A stretch of DNA of 64,000 nucleotides from Siphonodentalium dalli. Taxonomy: Eukaryota; Mollusca; Scaphopoda; Gadilida; Siphonodentaliidae. Position 1 is the first letter of the stretch, and each line of letters begins with the position of its first letter. The position numbers were made by a program, and so were the translations under genes. The stretch covers positions 251,053,582 through 251,117,581 of the forward strand of contig CP136061.1 in the NCBI GenBank assembly GCA_032622095.1. The letters are read 5' to 3'. Shown here piece after piece: positions 1 to 12,146 of the stretch. The notes beneath the pieces are model-generated. The model was not told the DNA's origin. It did not search any database and saw nothing but the letters and a program-made list of their open reading frames with translations.

Positions 1-356
1 ACACCTCACTGCTGACCCATTAATATCAATTATATAACAGAGCTGTCAACAAATCACAGGCAGTGTTTATGTTGAAGGCTGGCACCTATATTAAACCAAT
101 GACATTTATAATGACCTCAGACTATCTGTATAGTGATATACTCAGCTGTGCAATGCAGCACAGATGTTCTAGTCTACTGTTAATATCATGTGATGTTTAT
201 TGTTGAAACTTAAAAAAAAATTAGATACCATATCTTTCTTTATCTGCACATTGGCATAAGAGACATCAGAAAATAATATAGCCTTAGCAATAGCTAAGTA
301 GTCCAAAGGCATGGGATTCAATTGGTGAATTGGGTTTAATGTCGCTCCAAACAAAT
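1..356. repeat. Dispersed repeat, copy 1 (partner at 38544-38888)
   Basis: The segment matches 38544-38888 in the same orientation over almost its whole length, with scattered substitutions and small indels. Shared landmarks include CTGCTGACCCATTAATATC near the start and GTCGCTCCAAACAAAT at the end. The left end may continue beyond the window. No coding content is apparent. The family is not recognised. Confidence 0.85.
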
Positions 357-540
357 TTACCAGAACATAACACAAGATTTTGGACCGATTTAAACGAAAT
401 TTGGTGTGGTGACTCAGGGTACTGGCAGAGTTATAATGGTGTTAGTTAAAAACAAATATATTTTATTGTTTTTTTTAAATTTATTTATATTTTAATTTTT
501 GTTAAATTGAGCAAGGAATTCAATCAAATTTTTTTTTTAA

Positions 541-806
541 AGAGTGAATATGTTTTCGAAAAGGGCCATAACTTAGTTAAAATAGTCGACTCAAACCCAT
601 AATCGAACTCGATCTGTCTTTTGTGCTGAGAAATTGATATACAAAATTTTGTTCCGATCAGATAAAAAATATTTGAGTTATCGCACCATGCGTAAAGTGT
701 CTATGGACAGACAGACGGACGGACTAATGATGAGTGGTCAATCCGGACATCGACACTATGTTTACCATACTATGGTATGGGTAAACATAAAAAATAATAA
801 AAAAAT
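541..806 (+). repeat. SINE-like dispersed repeat, family A
   Basis: The copy starts around AAGGGCCATAACTTAG, passes through a CAAACCCATAATCGAACTCG block, then a GACAGACAGACGGACGGAC tract, and ends in a short near-palindrome (TACCATACTATGGTATGGG) followed by an A-rich tail. Related copies lie at 11700-12146 (two tandem bodies) and 39755-40110 (intron 4 of the large gene). The A-rich 3' end and copy structure suggest a SINE-like retroposon; no pol III promoter was confirmed. Confidence 0.75.
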
Positions 807-829
807 TATGTTAAATTAATCAAGGAGTT

Positions 830-1236
830 AAATCTGAATTATTTTTTTCCGGAGTTGTCTCTGGCGCCACCCCTATTTTACCCCATTTGAACAAATCTGA
901 ACCACAGTCATTCAAGGACCCTCCATACCAAATTTAAGCTAAAACGGCCCAATGGTTCTAGACAAGAAGTTGTTGTAAGAATTACCATAGAGGAATATAG
1001 TTATGGCCCTGGTATTGCAACTAATTGACCTGGTGACCTCATTTGAACAAATATGAATGTGAGTCACCTAGGGAACATCCACATCAAATATGAACCCATT
1101 CCGAATGGGCCATTCGGTATAATAGTTCTGGAGAAGAAGACGATTCTTGACGCACGGACAGATGGATGGATGGACGGACGGACAAGGAGTGATTACTATA
1201 GCTCCACCAGAGACTTTGTCTCAGGTGAGCTAAAAA
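830..1236 (+). repeat. SINE-like dispersed repeat, family B
   Basis: The sequence has a CAAATNTGAACC-type body, a GACGGACGGACAAGG tract, and ends in a small stem (GAGACTTTGTCTCAGGTGAG) followed by CTAAAAAC. Many molluscan short repeats have this style of ending, which is my basis for the call. There is only one clear copy in the window, so boundaries are approximate. Confidence 0.55.
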
Positions 1237-1265
1237 CTATGAGTAACATATTTTTGTTTGCAAAG

Positions 1266-1437
1266 AGATACGCTAATTGGTCAAATTATACCCAAAATGG
1301 CCGAGTCATTTGATGCAGGTCTTTTTGAGATCAAATGTATGTAAATCAACCTTTTTGATAAAGGTACCATTTGACTCAAAAAGGTATCAAAAGACTTGAC
1401 CATCTTGGGTACCATTTGACCAATTAGGATATAACTT
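1266..1437. repeat. Imperfect inverted repeat
   Basis: About 35 bases at 1268-1303 (CTAATTGGTCAAATTATACC and following) are the reverse complement, with a few mismatches, of 1401-1436. The inner part repeats motifs of the type AAAAAGGTATCA and TCATTTGA. It is probably a decayed foldback or MITE remnant. Confidence 0.6.
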
Positions 1438-1499
1438 TTTATGGTATCATTTGACTCGGGTATCATTTGGCTGTAAGCCATTCAAATAAGGTCAATTAG

Positions 1500-2907
1500 C
1501 TGCAGAAGAAGTGTATAAAGCCACTCATGTTGAGATTATGTTACATCTTGCCAGCTGGCATTCAACTCAGAGGACGATTAAGCCTTAAGGGTGATAGGGC
1601 GCATATACAAAATGAAATTGTTCATTGAGGTTTTTTTTATTAGATTTTTATTGAACTTTCAGTATTAAATGCAGACAGGTTTTAGGTTACATTTAGAAAT
1701 AAAAGTTACCAAATTATGAACATTTCCTCAAGAATATACCAAAGTATATTATAATGATAGTATAAATGCGATACTATCAACAAAACACACTTTGTGTGAG
1801 ATGATCGTTTGTTTATATACAGCACATACAGGATGTGCGATAAGCAAAACACTGAACACCACTGCAATATTTTTGACAGATTGGTTCACGGTGACCCATT
1901 CAACACCAAAATTTTGAGTGGCAAGGATTAGCAGGGGCTATACCAGTAAGTTATAAGCAACATGATGTTGAATGTCTTGCTTATCGCACACTATTGCATA
2001 CTGTTTGTTTACATAACAAAGCATACAAACTACAATAACATGCTATATACACGTTATTTATGATTGGCATATGAACAAGATCTGTCTACATTTTAATATT
2101 CTTTCTGTTTATGGCAGTTTTAAAGGATGTGAATATTTTAACGGCAGTACCCAAGACCTTTAACAGATAATTAATTGAGACAAAATTGGAAGAGTTACCT
2201 CATAACCACTTAATATGCATAATATCATTTGCCTTAAAGTTATGTGAAATACTCCGGTTGGGTGATCAAATAGAAATTGAGATACCGGTAATCTTCCTCA
2301 AAGTAGTAATTTGTTACTAATATCAATCCAAATTGAAGATACACATTGTCATTCTTATATATTAATTAAATGCAATGGCTCTCGATGGAGAAATCATTTG
2401 TGTTAGATTATCGCCGATAGTTGCGTCCCGGATCGAGATGTAAATATTTACAATTGGGCACAGTTCCGACGATGTTTTCTATGGAGTGGTATGGTTGATA
2501 TCTTCAAAATTTTGGCGATGTTAGTAGATTGCTACATTCCCCATATTGACATACTGCCTGAGTACTAACTTATAAATTCCACGCACCCGAACAAGTCCAT
2601 AATATGTCTTTAATATCCAAAGATGTTCATCTGGCAGCAAATCATGAAGCAAGTAATTATTAGGGAAATGGGCAGCACAGGAGAACCTTGAATATACATG
2701 ATTTCTGGTGATATTCAGATGAGGGATGTGGCCTGTAGGGTGTACCAATGAGTAATTTGAAATTTTTTGAAATAGCTTCAATCTACAGGCTATCCTAATC
2801 ATGATATTTTCCAAACAATTTTCCAACACATAGCCAACTCCAAACTATTGCTATATCCGATATACATTCTTCACTCATTTCTGCAATATATCTACTTCAC
2901 AAAACTT
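1500..2907. other. No gene recognised
   Basis: The stretch is AT-rich with only short open frames that lack recognisable motifs, including a 102-codon minus-strand frame at 2521-2829. Around 2094-2123 there is a near-exact inverted match (AATATTCTTTCTGTTTATGG) to 4100-4128, which may be paired ends of an old element spanning the foldback at 2.9-3.8 kb. Confidence 0.5.
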
Positions 2908-3846
2908 AGATATGGCAAGAAACGTGGTCAAAAAATTAGACGTATCCATTTTTTTCCCTGCTGCAATCGCTACAAGAAATCAGATTAGAAAAAAAAGTTT
3001 AAAGCCTAAGATTGAATCTAATATGTTTTACAAGTCTAAAAGTTTACAGCCTAAGATTGAATCTAATATGTTGTACAAGTCTAAAAGTTTACAGCCTAAG
3101 ATTGAATCTAATATGTTTTACAAGTCTAAGTCCAAAAATGGATTCAAAACCCTCCAGAGCACTGCTGCAGCCGCTACAGCGCTGCATTGAAAAAAAAATG
3201 GGTCGCAATATTTGTAAAACATGCTTCACTTCTACCTCTTAAAACTCTAAGTCCAAAAATGGATTCAAAACCCTCCAGAGCACTGCTGCAGCCGCTACAG
3301 CGCTGCACTGAAAAAAAATGGGTCGCGATATGTGTAAAACATGCTTCATTGCTACCTCTTAAAACTCTAAGTCCAAAAATGGATTCAAAACCCTCCAGAG
3401 CACTGCTGCAGCCGCTACAGCGCTGCATTGAAAAAAAATGAGTCGCAATATTTGTAAAACATGCTTCACTTTAAGAGGTAGCAATGAAGCATGTTTTACA
3501 CATATCGCGACCCATTTTTTTTCAATGCAGCGCTGTAGCGGCTGCAGCAGTGCTCTGGAGGGTTTTGAATCCATTTTTGGACTTAAGAGTTTTAAGAGGT
3601 AGAAGTGAAGCATGTTTTACAAATATTGCGACTCATTTTTTTTCAATGCAGCGCTGTAGTTTAACAGGTAGCAATGAAGCATGTTTTACACATATCGTGA
3701 CCCATTTTTTTTTCAAATTTGTAAAACATATTAGATTCAATCTTCGGCTGTAAACTTTTTTTCTAATCTGATTTCTTGTAGCGATTGCAGCAGGGAAAAA
3801 AATGGATACGTCTAATTTTTTGACCACATTATGTGCCATATATAAA
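2908..3846. mobile_element. Foldback (long inverted repeat) element with internal tandem repeats
   Basis: The ends are inverted copies: GTGGTCAAAAAATTAGACG near 2925 reappears as its reverse complement near 3810-3830. The arms meet near 3475. The left arm holds three 45-bp units (3001-3130) and then three units of about 120 bp starting near 3131, 3252 and 3372, each carrying CACTGCTGCAGCCGCTACAG. The right arm holds fewer inverted units, so the arms are unequal in repeat number. Open frames here only reflect the tandem repeats. No transposase is encoded. Confidence 0.85.
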
Positions 3847-4869
3847 ACTTTTCTGAAAACAAGCTGTTATTGGTGGTAATTGAACCTTCCAAGATCTTTC
3901 CATTTCAGAAAAGAGAAAACCCAAAACATTTTGGAACACATTCATAAATAGCATATAAAAAAGAAAAAAACTAACTCAAATTGATCCATGGCTTAGAAAA
4001 TTGTGGAACACCGATGCGTCAATTCAGGGATGCATGATATCAATAACAGCAATCTTAAGGATACGGGCAGCCTAGGCGATTGGTATAGTCAACTCCGCTA
4101 AAACGGCCATAAACAGAAAGAATATTATATAATATATTATTTGATATGCTTTCTGTGAGTTTAATATAATTTAATTAATGACTGTTAGGCAAAAAGTGTC
4201 GATTCTCAGGCATAGCCGCATCGGAAATATTTTTTTTTTCATTGGACCATTTTATTACAATTTGGATCTCATCGTAGTTGTAAACCACGCAACATGAAAA
4301 TAGGAAACTGTACCATGGAAATTATTTATGTTTCAAATATCAAATAGGAGCTAAATACAACAGTGTATGTGTGGGTTTCCAACAAAAGACCGTTGGCAAC
4401 GATAACTATCAGGTACATTGTCACCACAGGCTGTCCAAACCCCCTAGTTTATTGGTAAAATTTGTTGAACATTTCGATCTGCGGTCAGCAGGAAGTTTGA
4501 TATTGAAAAAAAAAAAATTTGAGAATGCAAACATGGAATGCAACAAAAATTCAGTTTGACAATCAGTGTATATTGGCCATGTTTTTTAAAGTTTTATTGT
4601 CTATCATCCATTGCGGTACATATACAGTCTAATTAGTCAGTGGAATAAGTGAACCAAGACTTTCTATGATAGTTTGGAAGATCACTTTATCTTTGTTTTG
4701 ACTGTAATTATGCTCCGTATTTTTATATGAATCTGATATCTGGTGTTAAAAATGATTGTGCCGATATTAAAAATCATATCGATATTATATATCAGTCAAG
4801 GTAATCCCTATATGATGTACGGGTAGTACAATGTCATAATTTATCATTATTTATATCAGATTATATTTA
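3847..4869. other. No gene recognised
   Basis: The sequence is AT-rich and apparently unique, without long open frames or splice-consistent exons. The only notable item is the inverted match near 4100-4128 to 2094-2123. Confidence 0.5.
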
Positions 4870-5014
4870 GGAGATAAACATACCCTGTTGAGTTGTACAT
4901 TCTGGGATTCGAGCATGAAAACAGTTTGTGAACGAGCCGGCTTGCCGGCGAGTTCAAAAACTGTTTTCATGCTCGAATCCCAGAATGTACAACTCAACAG
5001 GGTACGTTTATCTC
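4870..5014. repeat. Near-perfect long palindrome
   Basis: The arms, about 65 bp each, run from GAGATAAACATACCCTGTTG at 4871 to the reverse complement ending at 5014. They are separated by a short GC-rich centre around GAGCCGGCTTGCCGGC. Very few mismatches are seen. A compact palindromic MITE is the likeliest explanation; no clear target duplication was found. Confidence 0.85.
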
Positions 5015-5193
5015 CATTGTAATTCAATCTAGCAAGGAATTTGCAAAACAACTGTATAAAAAGTATCATTTAGTCATTTTCATGACACGAATCGAGACTT
5101 TCATTTCGCCGTTGTCACCGTGCACAAATCATTGGGTTTGTTCATTGCGTTACTCGGAACACTGCTCCGTAACCATTTCCTGTGGGGCTGGTT

Positions 5194-5387
5194 GGCTCGT
5201 TTCGCTACTCCGTTCTGCGCCGATGAAATTGTGCCGTGTCACATTCAGATTTGATGCACGCTGAAGCGACCGATGAACGGTATCTATAGACAACAACGCG
5301 CGGGTGTGCTCGTTTCGCTACTCGTTCTGAGCCGATGAAATTTGACCGTGTTACATTCAGATTTGATGCACGATGAAGCGGCCGATG
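5194..5387. repeat. Direct duplication of about 80 bp
   Basis: The segments 5194-5275 and 5308-5387 share CTCGTTTCGCTACTC, GCCGATGAAATT, and ACATTCAGATTTGATGCACG. They are locally GC-richer and CpG-containing compared with the flanks. The following block around 5420-5450 contains, inverted, the motif ATCACTAAA-N-CAAGCATTCTGATTGG that recurs near 13897, suggesting one dispersed family. Confidence 0.7.
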
Positions 5388-5654
5388 TCGGTGAATCGAA
5401 AACGAAAGTTAGCCGCTCTCGGCCAATCAGAATGCTTGTTTTTAGTGATAAATACTCAATTGAATTACAATAGTTTATATTCATTACAAAGTGCTCGTTA
5501 CAATTTCTGGACTTGGGAAGGTATAATAACCCACGCTTATTATGCCAGTCTGTGGGCATAAAAAAATAAAACATAAAAATAAAACCCTCGCGCCCGCATT
5601 TATTTTCCAAAACAATTGCCTGAGAATCAAATATCTTTTTTCATTTGGTCTTAT

Positions 5655-6410
5655 TGACACAAAATCCAATTATATAACACACATCTAGCCAATTATTTCT
5701 ATAATATGCATAAAACCTCGTCAGTTGGAACCCAATGGAATTGAACCATATAGCTTACAAGTATACTTGCAGCTGAACCAAGTGAGTCCCTGGGTACATA
5801 AGAGGTTACATGCTATGACTAAAATAATTTTGAAATTGAAGATTGTGGGTGAATTTCGTTTGATGTTTTAGTTATATTCTGTGCTATCATATTTAGCAGT
5901 TTAGTGTTCGACAGTAATGAACATGATGAAATCTTCAATGAAATTAGTTATAATACAAACAATATACCATTATTCATCCACTCGTTTTTATTTTTATTCG
6001 TCGTCATCTTGAGTACACAGCATCGTAACTCCCTTCAGTCAACCCGTCTCCATCTGCAATCTTGTCTTTTCTTTGCATTGCATTATACAACTGAAAAATG
6101 TGATAAAACATCGTCATGATCATTGAATGTGTCCATGTTACATTGGTTTGTTTGGTCACCATCGCCATTTTGACGACCTTGACATCACCTTATATGGCAA
6201 AATGTGTATATATGTATTCATTAAAATTTGAGAGCTCCCATCTAGAGGTCATCCTGAACATGTTTGTAAATTTTCATAACAATAGCCCAATAAATTCGGG
6301 CAATAGGATGTGCCGATGGATTAAAATTCAAAATTCAAGATGGCTGCTGGAGGCTATGTTTTTTTTACATATTTTGTAAAACATTATGGCTCTCATCGCT
6401 TCGTGTGTGG
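5655..6410 (+). mobile_element. Family C composite repeat, copy 1 (uninterrupted)
   Basis: It matches 10356-11075 plus 12658-12790. Shared blocks include CATCGTAACTCCCTTCAG, TGAGAGCTCCCATCTAGAG and CAAGATGGCTGCTGGAGG. Copy 1 is continuous across GTTTGTAAATTTTCATAAC where copy 2 is split by a 1.58-kb insertion, so it serves as the empty site. A tRNA-like block lies at 5726-5790. Confidence 0.8.
5726..5790 (-). repeat. tRNA-like head within a repeat
   Basis: On the minus strand a D-arm-like CTTG...CAAG and a B-box-like GGTTCAATTCC are visible, with a plausible acceptor stem. The anticodon arm is missing (about 15 nt between the D and T arms instead of about 23), so it is not a functional tRNA gene. 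The sister copy is at 10441-10505. Confidence 0.65.
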
Positions 6411-7232
6411 CCCACTTGAGGTCACTGGCTGACCTGATATCAGTGTGAATACTTGTCAATAGCGGTCATTACGTTGAATAGTAGTTCTTAATTGTGAACA
6501 ATGAGGATGTTGTAAACACACTAGACTATATATAATGGGTCTCGCCCAGCTATTTTACATAATCATTTCAATTCATTCGATATATAACAACTGTTACTTG
6601 ATATATTCTTAAGATGGATAAGCGTGTAAATAGTGCGGTCAACTGCGTAATTAAGTGTCACGTGATATGTACTTTCGGTTTATATCAAAGTTTGTGTTTG
6701 GTAACACTTTCCTTATGTTTACTGGTCATTTATTCAATAAAACAACGTCATATTTGACACAGTTTATTGAAGAAAAATAAGCACCTGATTATTATTTAGG
6801 TACATGTAATTGGCAATGCCGATGTTGAAACCGAAGTGCCGATTGTCATCCGACGGGCCATAATCGGCCGATTCCGATTGTCATATCCGATCATCGGCTC
6901 ATCACTACTTATAAGTAATGATATAGTGACTAGATACATGGTTGAATGAACACTAACTGAATGCAGATAATGTCTACAAAAGGATGACAATAAACATTCC
7001 TCATCTACTGCAAAAGTCTGGCAGAGACACTTGGTAGTATTGTATCCAGTATCTACTTGTTACAATGGGGGCACGTTGCTCCAAGTAAGGCAGAACTAAG
7101 CTACTCGTCACATGACATGAGCGTTTAAATAAGTTATCTACAATCTTAAGGATGCGCCATTCGTGAATTAAAAAAAAACACTATATTCCAATCAATTTGA
7201 AGGGAAAAATCATTATGCATTATAAGCAATGT
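6411..7232. other. No gene recognised; possible MITE end
   Basis: The sequence is AT-rich without coding signal. Near 6820-6910 there is a cluster of GCCGAT/ATCGGC motifs (ATAATCGGCCGATTCCGATT) resembling a subterminal region of a DNA transposon, but no partner end was found. Confidence 0.4.
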
Positions 7233-7806
7233 GTGATACAGTATTATAACAACTCACAATATACCCTCACAATATGAATTATATAAAAAAGTGGTTTAAA
7301 AAAGACAAATGAATTTTTTTTCATGTAGGTCTATCGAGTTGTACTGGGAATATAAAAAAAAACACATTGCATTATCTAGACCATGAACCCAATTAGGGTA
7401 TGCGCTCAGTCTATCTGAAATCATAATGTCTGCGAGTAAATAAATCAAATATTTTTCACAGTATATTTTAGTTTTTTGGCAGCCATTTTGCAGGTTATTT
7501 TTTTTTCTCGGGTAAAGGACCAAAACAACATAAAACAAATATTATTCAACGCTTTCAATAATCTGGCAGACATAAATACTCAATATTGTTTCATCTTTTC
7601 AGACATTAAGTACTGCTAGCTTTATGTTGATTTATTCTAACAAAAATAGTTTTGCAAATGGCTGCCAAAAACTTAAATATAAAATGAAAAATGTTTGATA
7701 TATTTTCCCGCAGACCGTTATTACAATTTAAAAAAAAAATTGACATAATTCGAACATATCTCTCATATTGTGAGGGTAAACACGTGTTATTATAATATTA
7801 TAACAT
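7233..7806. mobile_element. Palindromic MITE-like element
   Basis: Outer arms share ATACCCTCACAATATGA (7260) and its reverse complement TCATATTGTGAGGGT (7766). Inner blocks around TTTTGGCAGCCATTTTGCA (7475) are inverted near 7655. The whole region folds into a long imperfect hairpin and encodes no recognisable protein. Confidence 0.75.
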
Positions 7807-8019
7807 ACATTGGTTATAAAGGATACTAATTTTTCTCTTCAGATTACTTCAAATTTCCATTTTAAGAAAATTCACTGTTGAGGCCAGTTCTTAACAATTT
7901 GGTGACATGAATTGAGCGCTATCTCCACATATACAGTGATCACTCAAGCATGCACATACTTGGTCGACAGCAGTTCCAAGATACAGAATATACATGTAGC
8001 ATTTCCTGAAAATCAACCT

Positions 8020-8300
8020 CAGGATACTTCATACAGTGTTAGGGGAACTTACTTATTTTGGGGTGTTAATAACCAATTTGACCTCTTACCAAGTTGCACT
8101 CACCACTCTTTGCATTCCCTTGCTATGACCATGTCTTCAAAAAAATTCTTGTTCTCTTCCATCATAAATTGAAGCCTGCCTTAGTGGTAGCGTTTCCATG
8201 GGTGCCATCTTTTCGGACTTGTAGTCATCACCGGAACTCTGAAAGAGCATAAATTAAAATTTAAAATTAAAATCAGTTGAACCTGATCTTGATATGCAAT
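8020..8300. repeat. Dispersed repeat, partner of 9145-9385
   Basis: It shares GGGGAACTTACTTATTTTGG, CATTCCCTTGCTATGA, GCCTGCCTTAGTGGT and TTAAAATTAAAATCAGTTGA with 9145-9385 in the same order and orientation. The intervening piece from 8300 to 8790 is a different SINE-like sequence, apparently inserted. Confidence 0.75.
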
Positions 8301-8790
8301 TAACAAGAGACTGCACCGGTGGTGCTGGCATACCACCATGGTGGCAAATTCGAACTGACAAAGTATGGGTGAGATATCTGCTTGAACGGGAATAACCCCC
8401 TAACATTTTCAAATAAACACAGATAAATAACTGTAGAATGGAAAACATGAACAAAACGATTGAACACTCAACAGACTGCCATCATAATAGTGAACATCCA
8501 TACAAAATTCCATTGATATCTGTCAACTGGTGCTATGGTGGTGGCGATACAGACAAAAAACCAACACTTCCAAATTTATAAATGATGACCAGAACAGAAA
8601 ACTGGAAAAAATATGATTGAACACTCAATTGATTGCCCTCATAGTAGTGAACATCCATACCAAATTTCATTGAGATTCGTCAAACGGTGGTGGAGACATC
8701 TGCCCGGACAGAAGGAAAAACAGAGGGATAGATGTCTGGACGTTGTGAAGGATGGAATGAATCCAGTATACCACACATTCTCTTTGAGAG
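8300..8790. repeat. SINE-like repeat with two tandem body units
   Basis: GATTGAACACTCAA and AGTGAACATCCATAC recur at about 8458 and 8612, a spacing of about 154 bp. The end carries a CAGAAGGAAAAACAGAGGG tract. It interrupts the copy at 8020-8300 relative to the copy at 9145-9440, because ACATGAAGTACAATTTAAAC follows directly in the second copy but only at 8805 in the first. Confidence 0.6.
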
Positions 8791-9144
8791 TAACGGTATA
8801 ATAAACATGAAGTACAATTTAAACAAGATGTTACACCACATCACGGCTGCTCGCTTACTACTATGTGTAAACACAAAACCTGGGTCGAACAGGACCCAAT
8901 TTTTAATGAAACAAAAGGGTGAATGCAAACTATACAATTGTTGCCCACATTTGAGTGAGACACCGGATTTGTTGCCCACTCAAAATATTTGGAATGTGTA
9001 TATAAAGGGGTGCTTACATAAGCCCCCTCTGATAAACGTATGGGCTAACTTTTAATTGGGTATTTTTTGAGCCATAATCAACTCATATATGGATCTTTCA
9101 ATGGATTATGGAATGTGACACAATGGCCGCCATGATTCTTGAGA

Positions 9145-9440
9145 TACAGTGTAATATGCTGGGGGAACTTACTTATTTTGGGGTGTTTACATCCAAAGTT
9201 TACATTCACTGTCTGCATTCCCTTGCTATGAGCGGTGTATTCAAAATTTATCATGCTCTCTTCAGTCATATATCGAAGGCTGCCTTAGTGGTGCCATCTT
9301 TTCATACTTGTAATCATCAATGGAACTCTGAAATTTAATTTAAAATTAAAATCAGTTGAAACTTCTTTTGATATGCAATTAACAATAGTAACATGAAGTA
9401 CAATTTAAACAAGAGGTTACACTGCGGCTGCTCGTGATTT
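9145..9440. repeat. Dispersed repeat, partner of 8020-8300
   Basis: Same landmarks as the copy at 8020-8300. It continues into ACATGAAGTACAATTTAAAC and a CGGCTGCTCG block that in the first copy is displaced to 8805-8850. Confidence 0.75.
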
Positions 9441-10355
9441 GTTGCCTGCTCGAAAGCGGGTTTGTCACACAACAGCGTATAGACCAGTTAATGAACATGG
9501 AATTAATTTATTACTGTATAGTAGTTATTCAAGAGAATGATACAAAATGCTCCAAAAGTTGAAGCAGTCATTTTAAATATTCATTCATCATATTTCTCAG
9601 TGTTAAATTGATATAAAAAATTTGCGTTGGTGATTAATTGTGAATATACAGGTAGCATTGTCATTTTGACAAATTTTACATGCAACTTCGACGCACGCAA
9701 CTGCTGTTCTTACATACAAATTATAGACATTGACTATCAATGGAGGAACATTTACTTTTTTATCAATGATTTGAGGAAGTGTTCACAATAGTACTAGTTC
9801 CCGATATTGTGTTTTCTGCAATAGCATGATCAGCCTGTCTGAAATTATCACTATTAAATATCAGTTGAATTTTACATGCCTGTTTTTGTTTTTTCTCATC
9901 TGTTTTTTTTTCCATCTAATAATAACCTAATATTTCTGGATTTTCTAATGTCTTTTCGATCTTATGGCCTGTTTTCTTCTTAGAAATGACAGCTGCAGAA
10001 CATCAACGATCCATTGCATTGTGTGAACATTGACTCACGATCATTGAAATCCCTTTGCCTTTCACTATCTCATAGTTTTATCACTTCAAAAGACATTCCT
10101 GGATAATACTTACATTCTCCTTTTGAGCCATAAATGTTGAAACCGTTATTAACCTCTTCACTGCCAATTGAAGTCATTGGCTGGGTCATTGACATTATGG
10201 ATATTTTCCTGTGGAAAATAAGGAAGTTAGTAGTGATGTTTTCATAATCGGAATCAGCCAATAATAGCCCATCGCATATTAAATCTTACCTATTAGTTGA
10301 ACATTGGCTTTTACCGATTGGCCAATTTTAATTTAATTTAATTAATAACAGTTTT
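9441..10355. other. No gene recognised
   Basis: AT-rich sequence with only short open frames. No repeat partner was found in the window. Confidence 0.45.
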
Positions 10356-10440
10356 TGACACAAAATCCAATTACATGTATATACATGTAACACACATATC
10401 TAGAAAACTATTTCTATAATATGCATAAAACCTCGTCAAT

Positions 10441-10505
10441 TGGAACCCCATGGATTCGAACCATGTAGCTTACAAGGATACTTGCAGCTAAACCAAGTGA
10501 GTCCC
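10441..10505 (-). repeat. tRNA-like head within family C copy 2
   Basis: Minus strand: a perfect T-arm-like CATGG-TTCGAAT-CCATG, a D-arm CTTG...CAAG and a 7-bp acceptor stem including wobble pairs. The anticodon arm is shortened, so this is a tRNA-derived SINE-type segment rather than a gene. Confidence 0.65.
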
Positions 10506-10608
10506 TCGGTACATCAGAGGTTACATATTATGAATGAAATAATTTTTAAAATGAAGATTGTGGGTGAATTTCGATTGATGTTTTAGTTACCAAGTTATAT
10601 TCAGAAAA

Positions 10609-10638
10609 TTATATATATATATATATATACATATATAT
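10609..10638. repeat. (TA)n microsatellite
   Basis: A run of alternating T and A, broken once by a C, sits in a 100-bp segment present in copy 2 of family C and absent from copy 1. Confidence 0.9.
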
Positions 10639-11352
10639 CCAAACACAAATATTGACTATGCACCATTAGGGACGTAGTAAGGCTATATACCATTATGAAC
10701 ATTATCTATATTATGACAGTGCTATCATAATTAGGAGTTTAGTGTTCGAGAGTAGTGAACATGTTTTTAATATGAACAATATACCATTATTCATCCACTT
10801 GTTTATATTTTTATTCATCGTCATCTTGAGTACACAGCATCGTAACTCCCTTCAGCAACCCCTCTCCGTCTGCAATCTTGTCTTTGCATTGCATTATATG
10901 GCTGAAAATCGTGAGAAAACATCATAATGATCATTGAACGAATCCATGTTAAGTTGGTTTGTTTACTCACCATCGCCATTTTAACCGACCTTGAAATCAC
11001 CTTATATGGCAAACTGTACCTATTCATTCAAATTTGAGAGCTCCCATCTAGAGCTGATCCTGAACATGTTTGTAAGGCCAAAAAAAAAAAAGTGTTTTGG
11101 TTCTCGGGCAATTTTATTTTCAAATCAATGAGGGAGGGAGGGTTTTATTTTTCTTTTTAATTTTTTTTCTGCGCATAGTAAGCATGGACAAAGATACCTT
11201 CCTCTGTCTAGTAATAACCAGAAATGTAGAGGGAACTCTTATGCATATAAACTCATTTAGTCTTATATAAAAATGACATTGTACTACCAGTGTATGACTG
11301 GGATTACCTAACAATATATAATGCCCCTGACATTAACTACTGTTATTGTTGT

Positions 11353-11410
11353 CTAACGAGAGGCCGATCACGATCGGCAGATGTTTAACCCATACCTTGG
11401 CGATAACGAT
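11353..11410. repeat. Short dispersed repeat, partner at 38208-38266
   Basis: The two segments share CACGATCGGCAGATG and a CCTTGGCGATA block. This copy lies inside the Harbinger-like element; the other lies in intron 3 of the large gene. Confidence 0.6.
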
Positions 11411-11699
11411 TAGCTATTTTCATAAAATCCTCACACCAACCTTTTCAACAATTCACACCTTACTATTAAAGCTACTCGATCTGATTAAGCACCCCTCAGT
11501 TACTATTTATTTGGCTTCGGGGGTAAAAAATATTTTATTCAAATCGAGGAACACATTCCTCAAAGCTCAGAGTAAGCAGATATCAATTTTTTTAATCTAT
11601 TATCTTTAACCACCTGGAATATTTAATGGCCATATGAAAGTCGATGAAGATGGATAACTCTAAAATCAAGTGGCTTTTTTGTGTCAGATTGATTTATCA

Positions 11700-12146
11700 A
11701 AATATGCAGAAATTCTATGTCAAAGGGCCATAACTCCATTAAAAAATATCGGATCAAACCCATATTCGAACTCGATCTGTATTTTGGTCCGAGAAACTTG
11801 CATACCAAATTTGATTCTGATCAGATAAAAAACATTTGAGTTATGGTAGCATGCATGAATTCTAAGTCGAAAAAGGGCCATAACTCCGTAAAAAAAGCTC
11901 GGATCGAACCCATATTCGAACTCGATCTGTATTTCGTGCTGAGAAATTCATATACAAAATTTGGTTCTGATCAGATAGAAAATATTTCAGTTAACACACC
12001 ATGCGTAAAGTGTCTACAGACAGACAGACAGCCAGCCAGACAGACAGACAGACAGACAGACAGACGGACGGACGGACTAACGACGAGTGGTCAATCCGGA
12101 CAACGACACTATGTTTACCATACTATGGTATGGGTAAACATAAAAA
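11700..12146 (+). repeat. Family A SINE-like repeat with two tandem bodies
   Basis: The body motif CATATTCGAACTCGATCTGT occurs at about 11760 and 11911. A (CAGA)n/(GACG)n tract follows at 12018-12078, and the copy ends with the TACCATACTATGGTATGGG hairpin. It is nested in the Harbinger-like element. Confidence 0.8.

Noticed and set aside
2521-2829. 102-codon minus-strand open frame
   Set aside because: No recognisable motif, AT-rich composition like the surroundings, and no splice-consistent neighbours.
3187-3753. Several overlapping frames of about 84-89 codons on both strands
   Set aside because: They are generated by the tandem and inverted units of the foldback element.
5726-5790. Functional tRNA gene
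   Set aside because: The anticodon arm is missing, and two diverged copies lie within a dispersed repeat.
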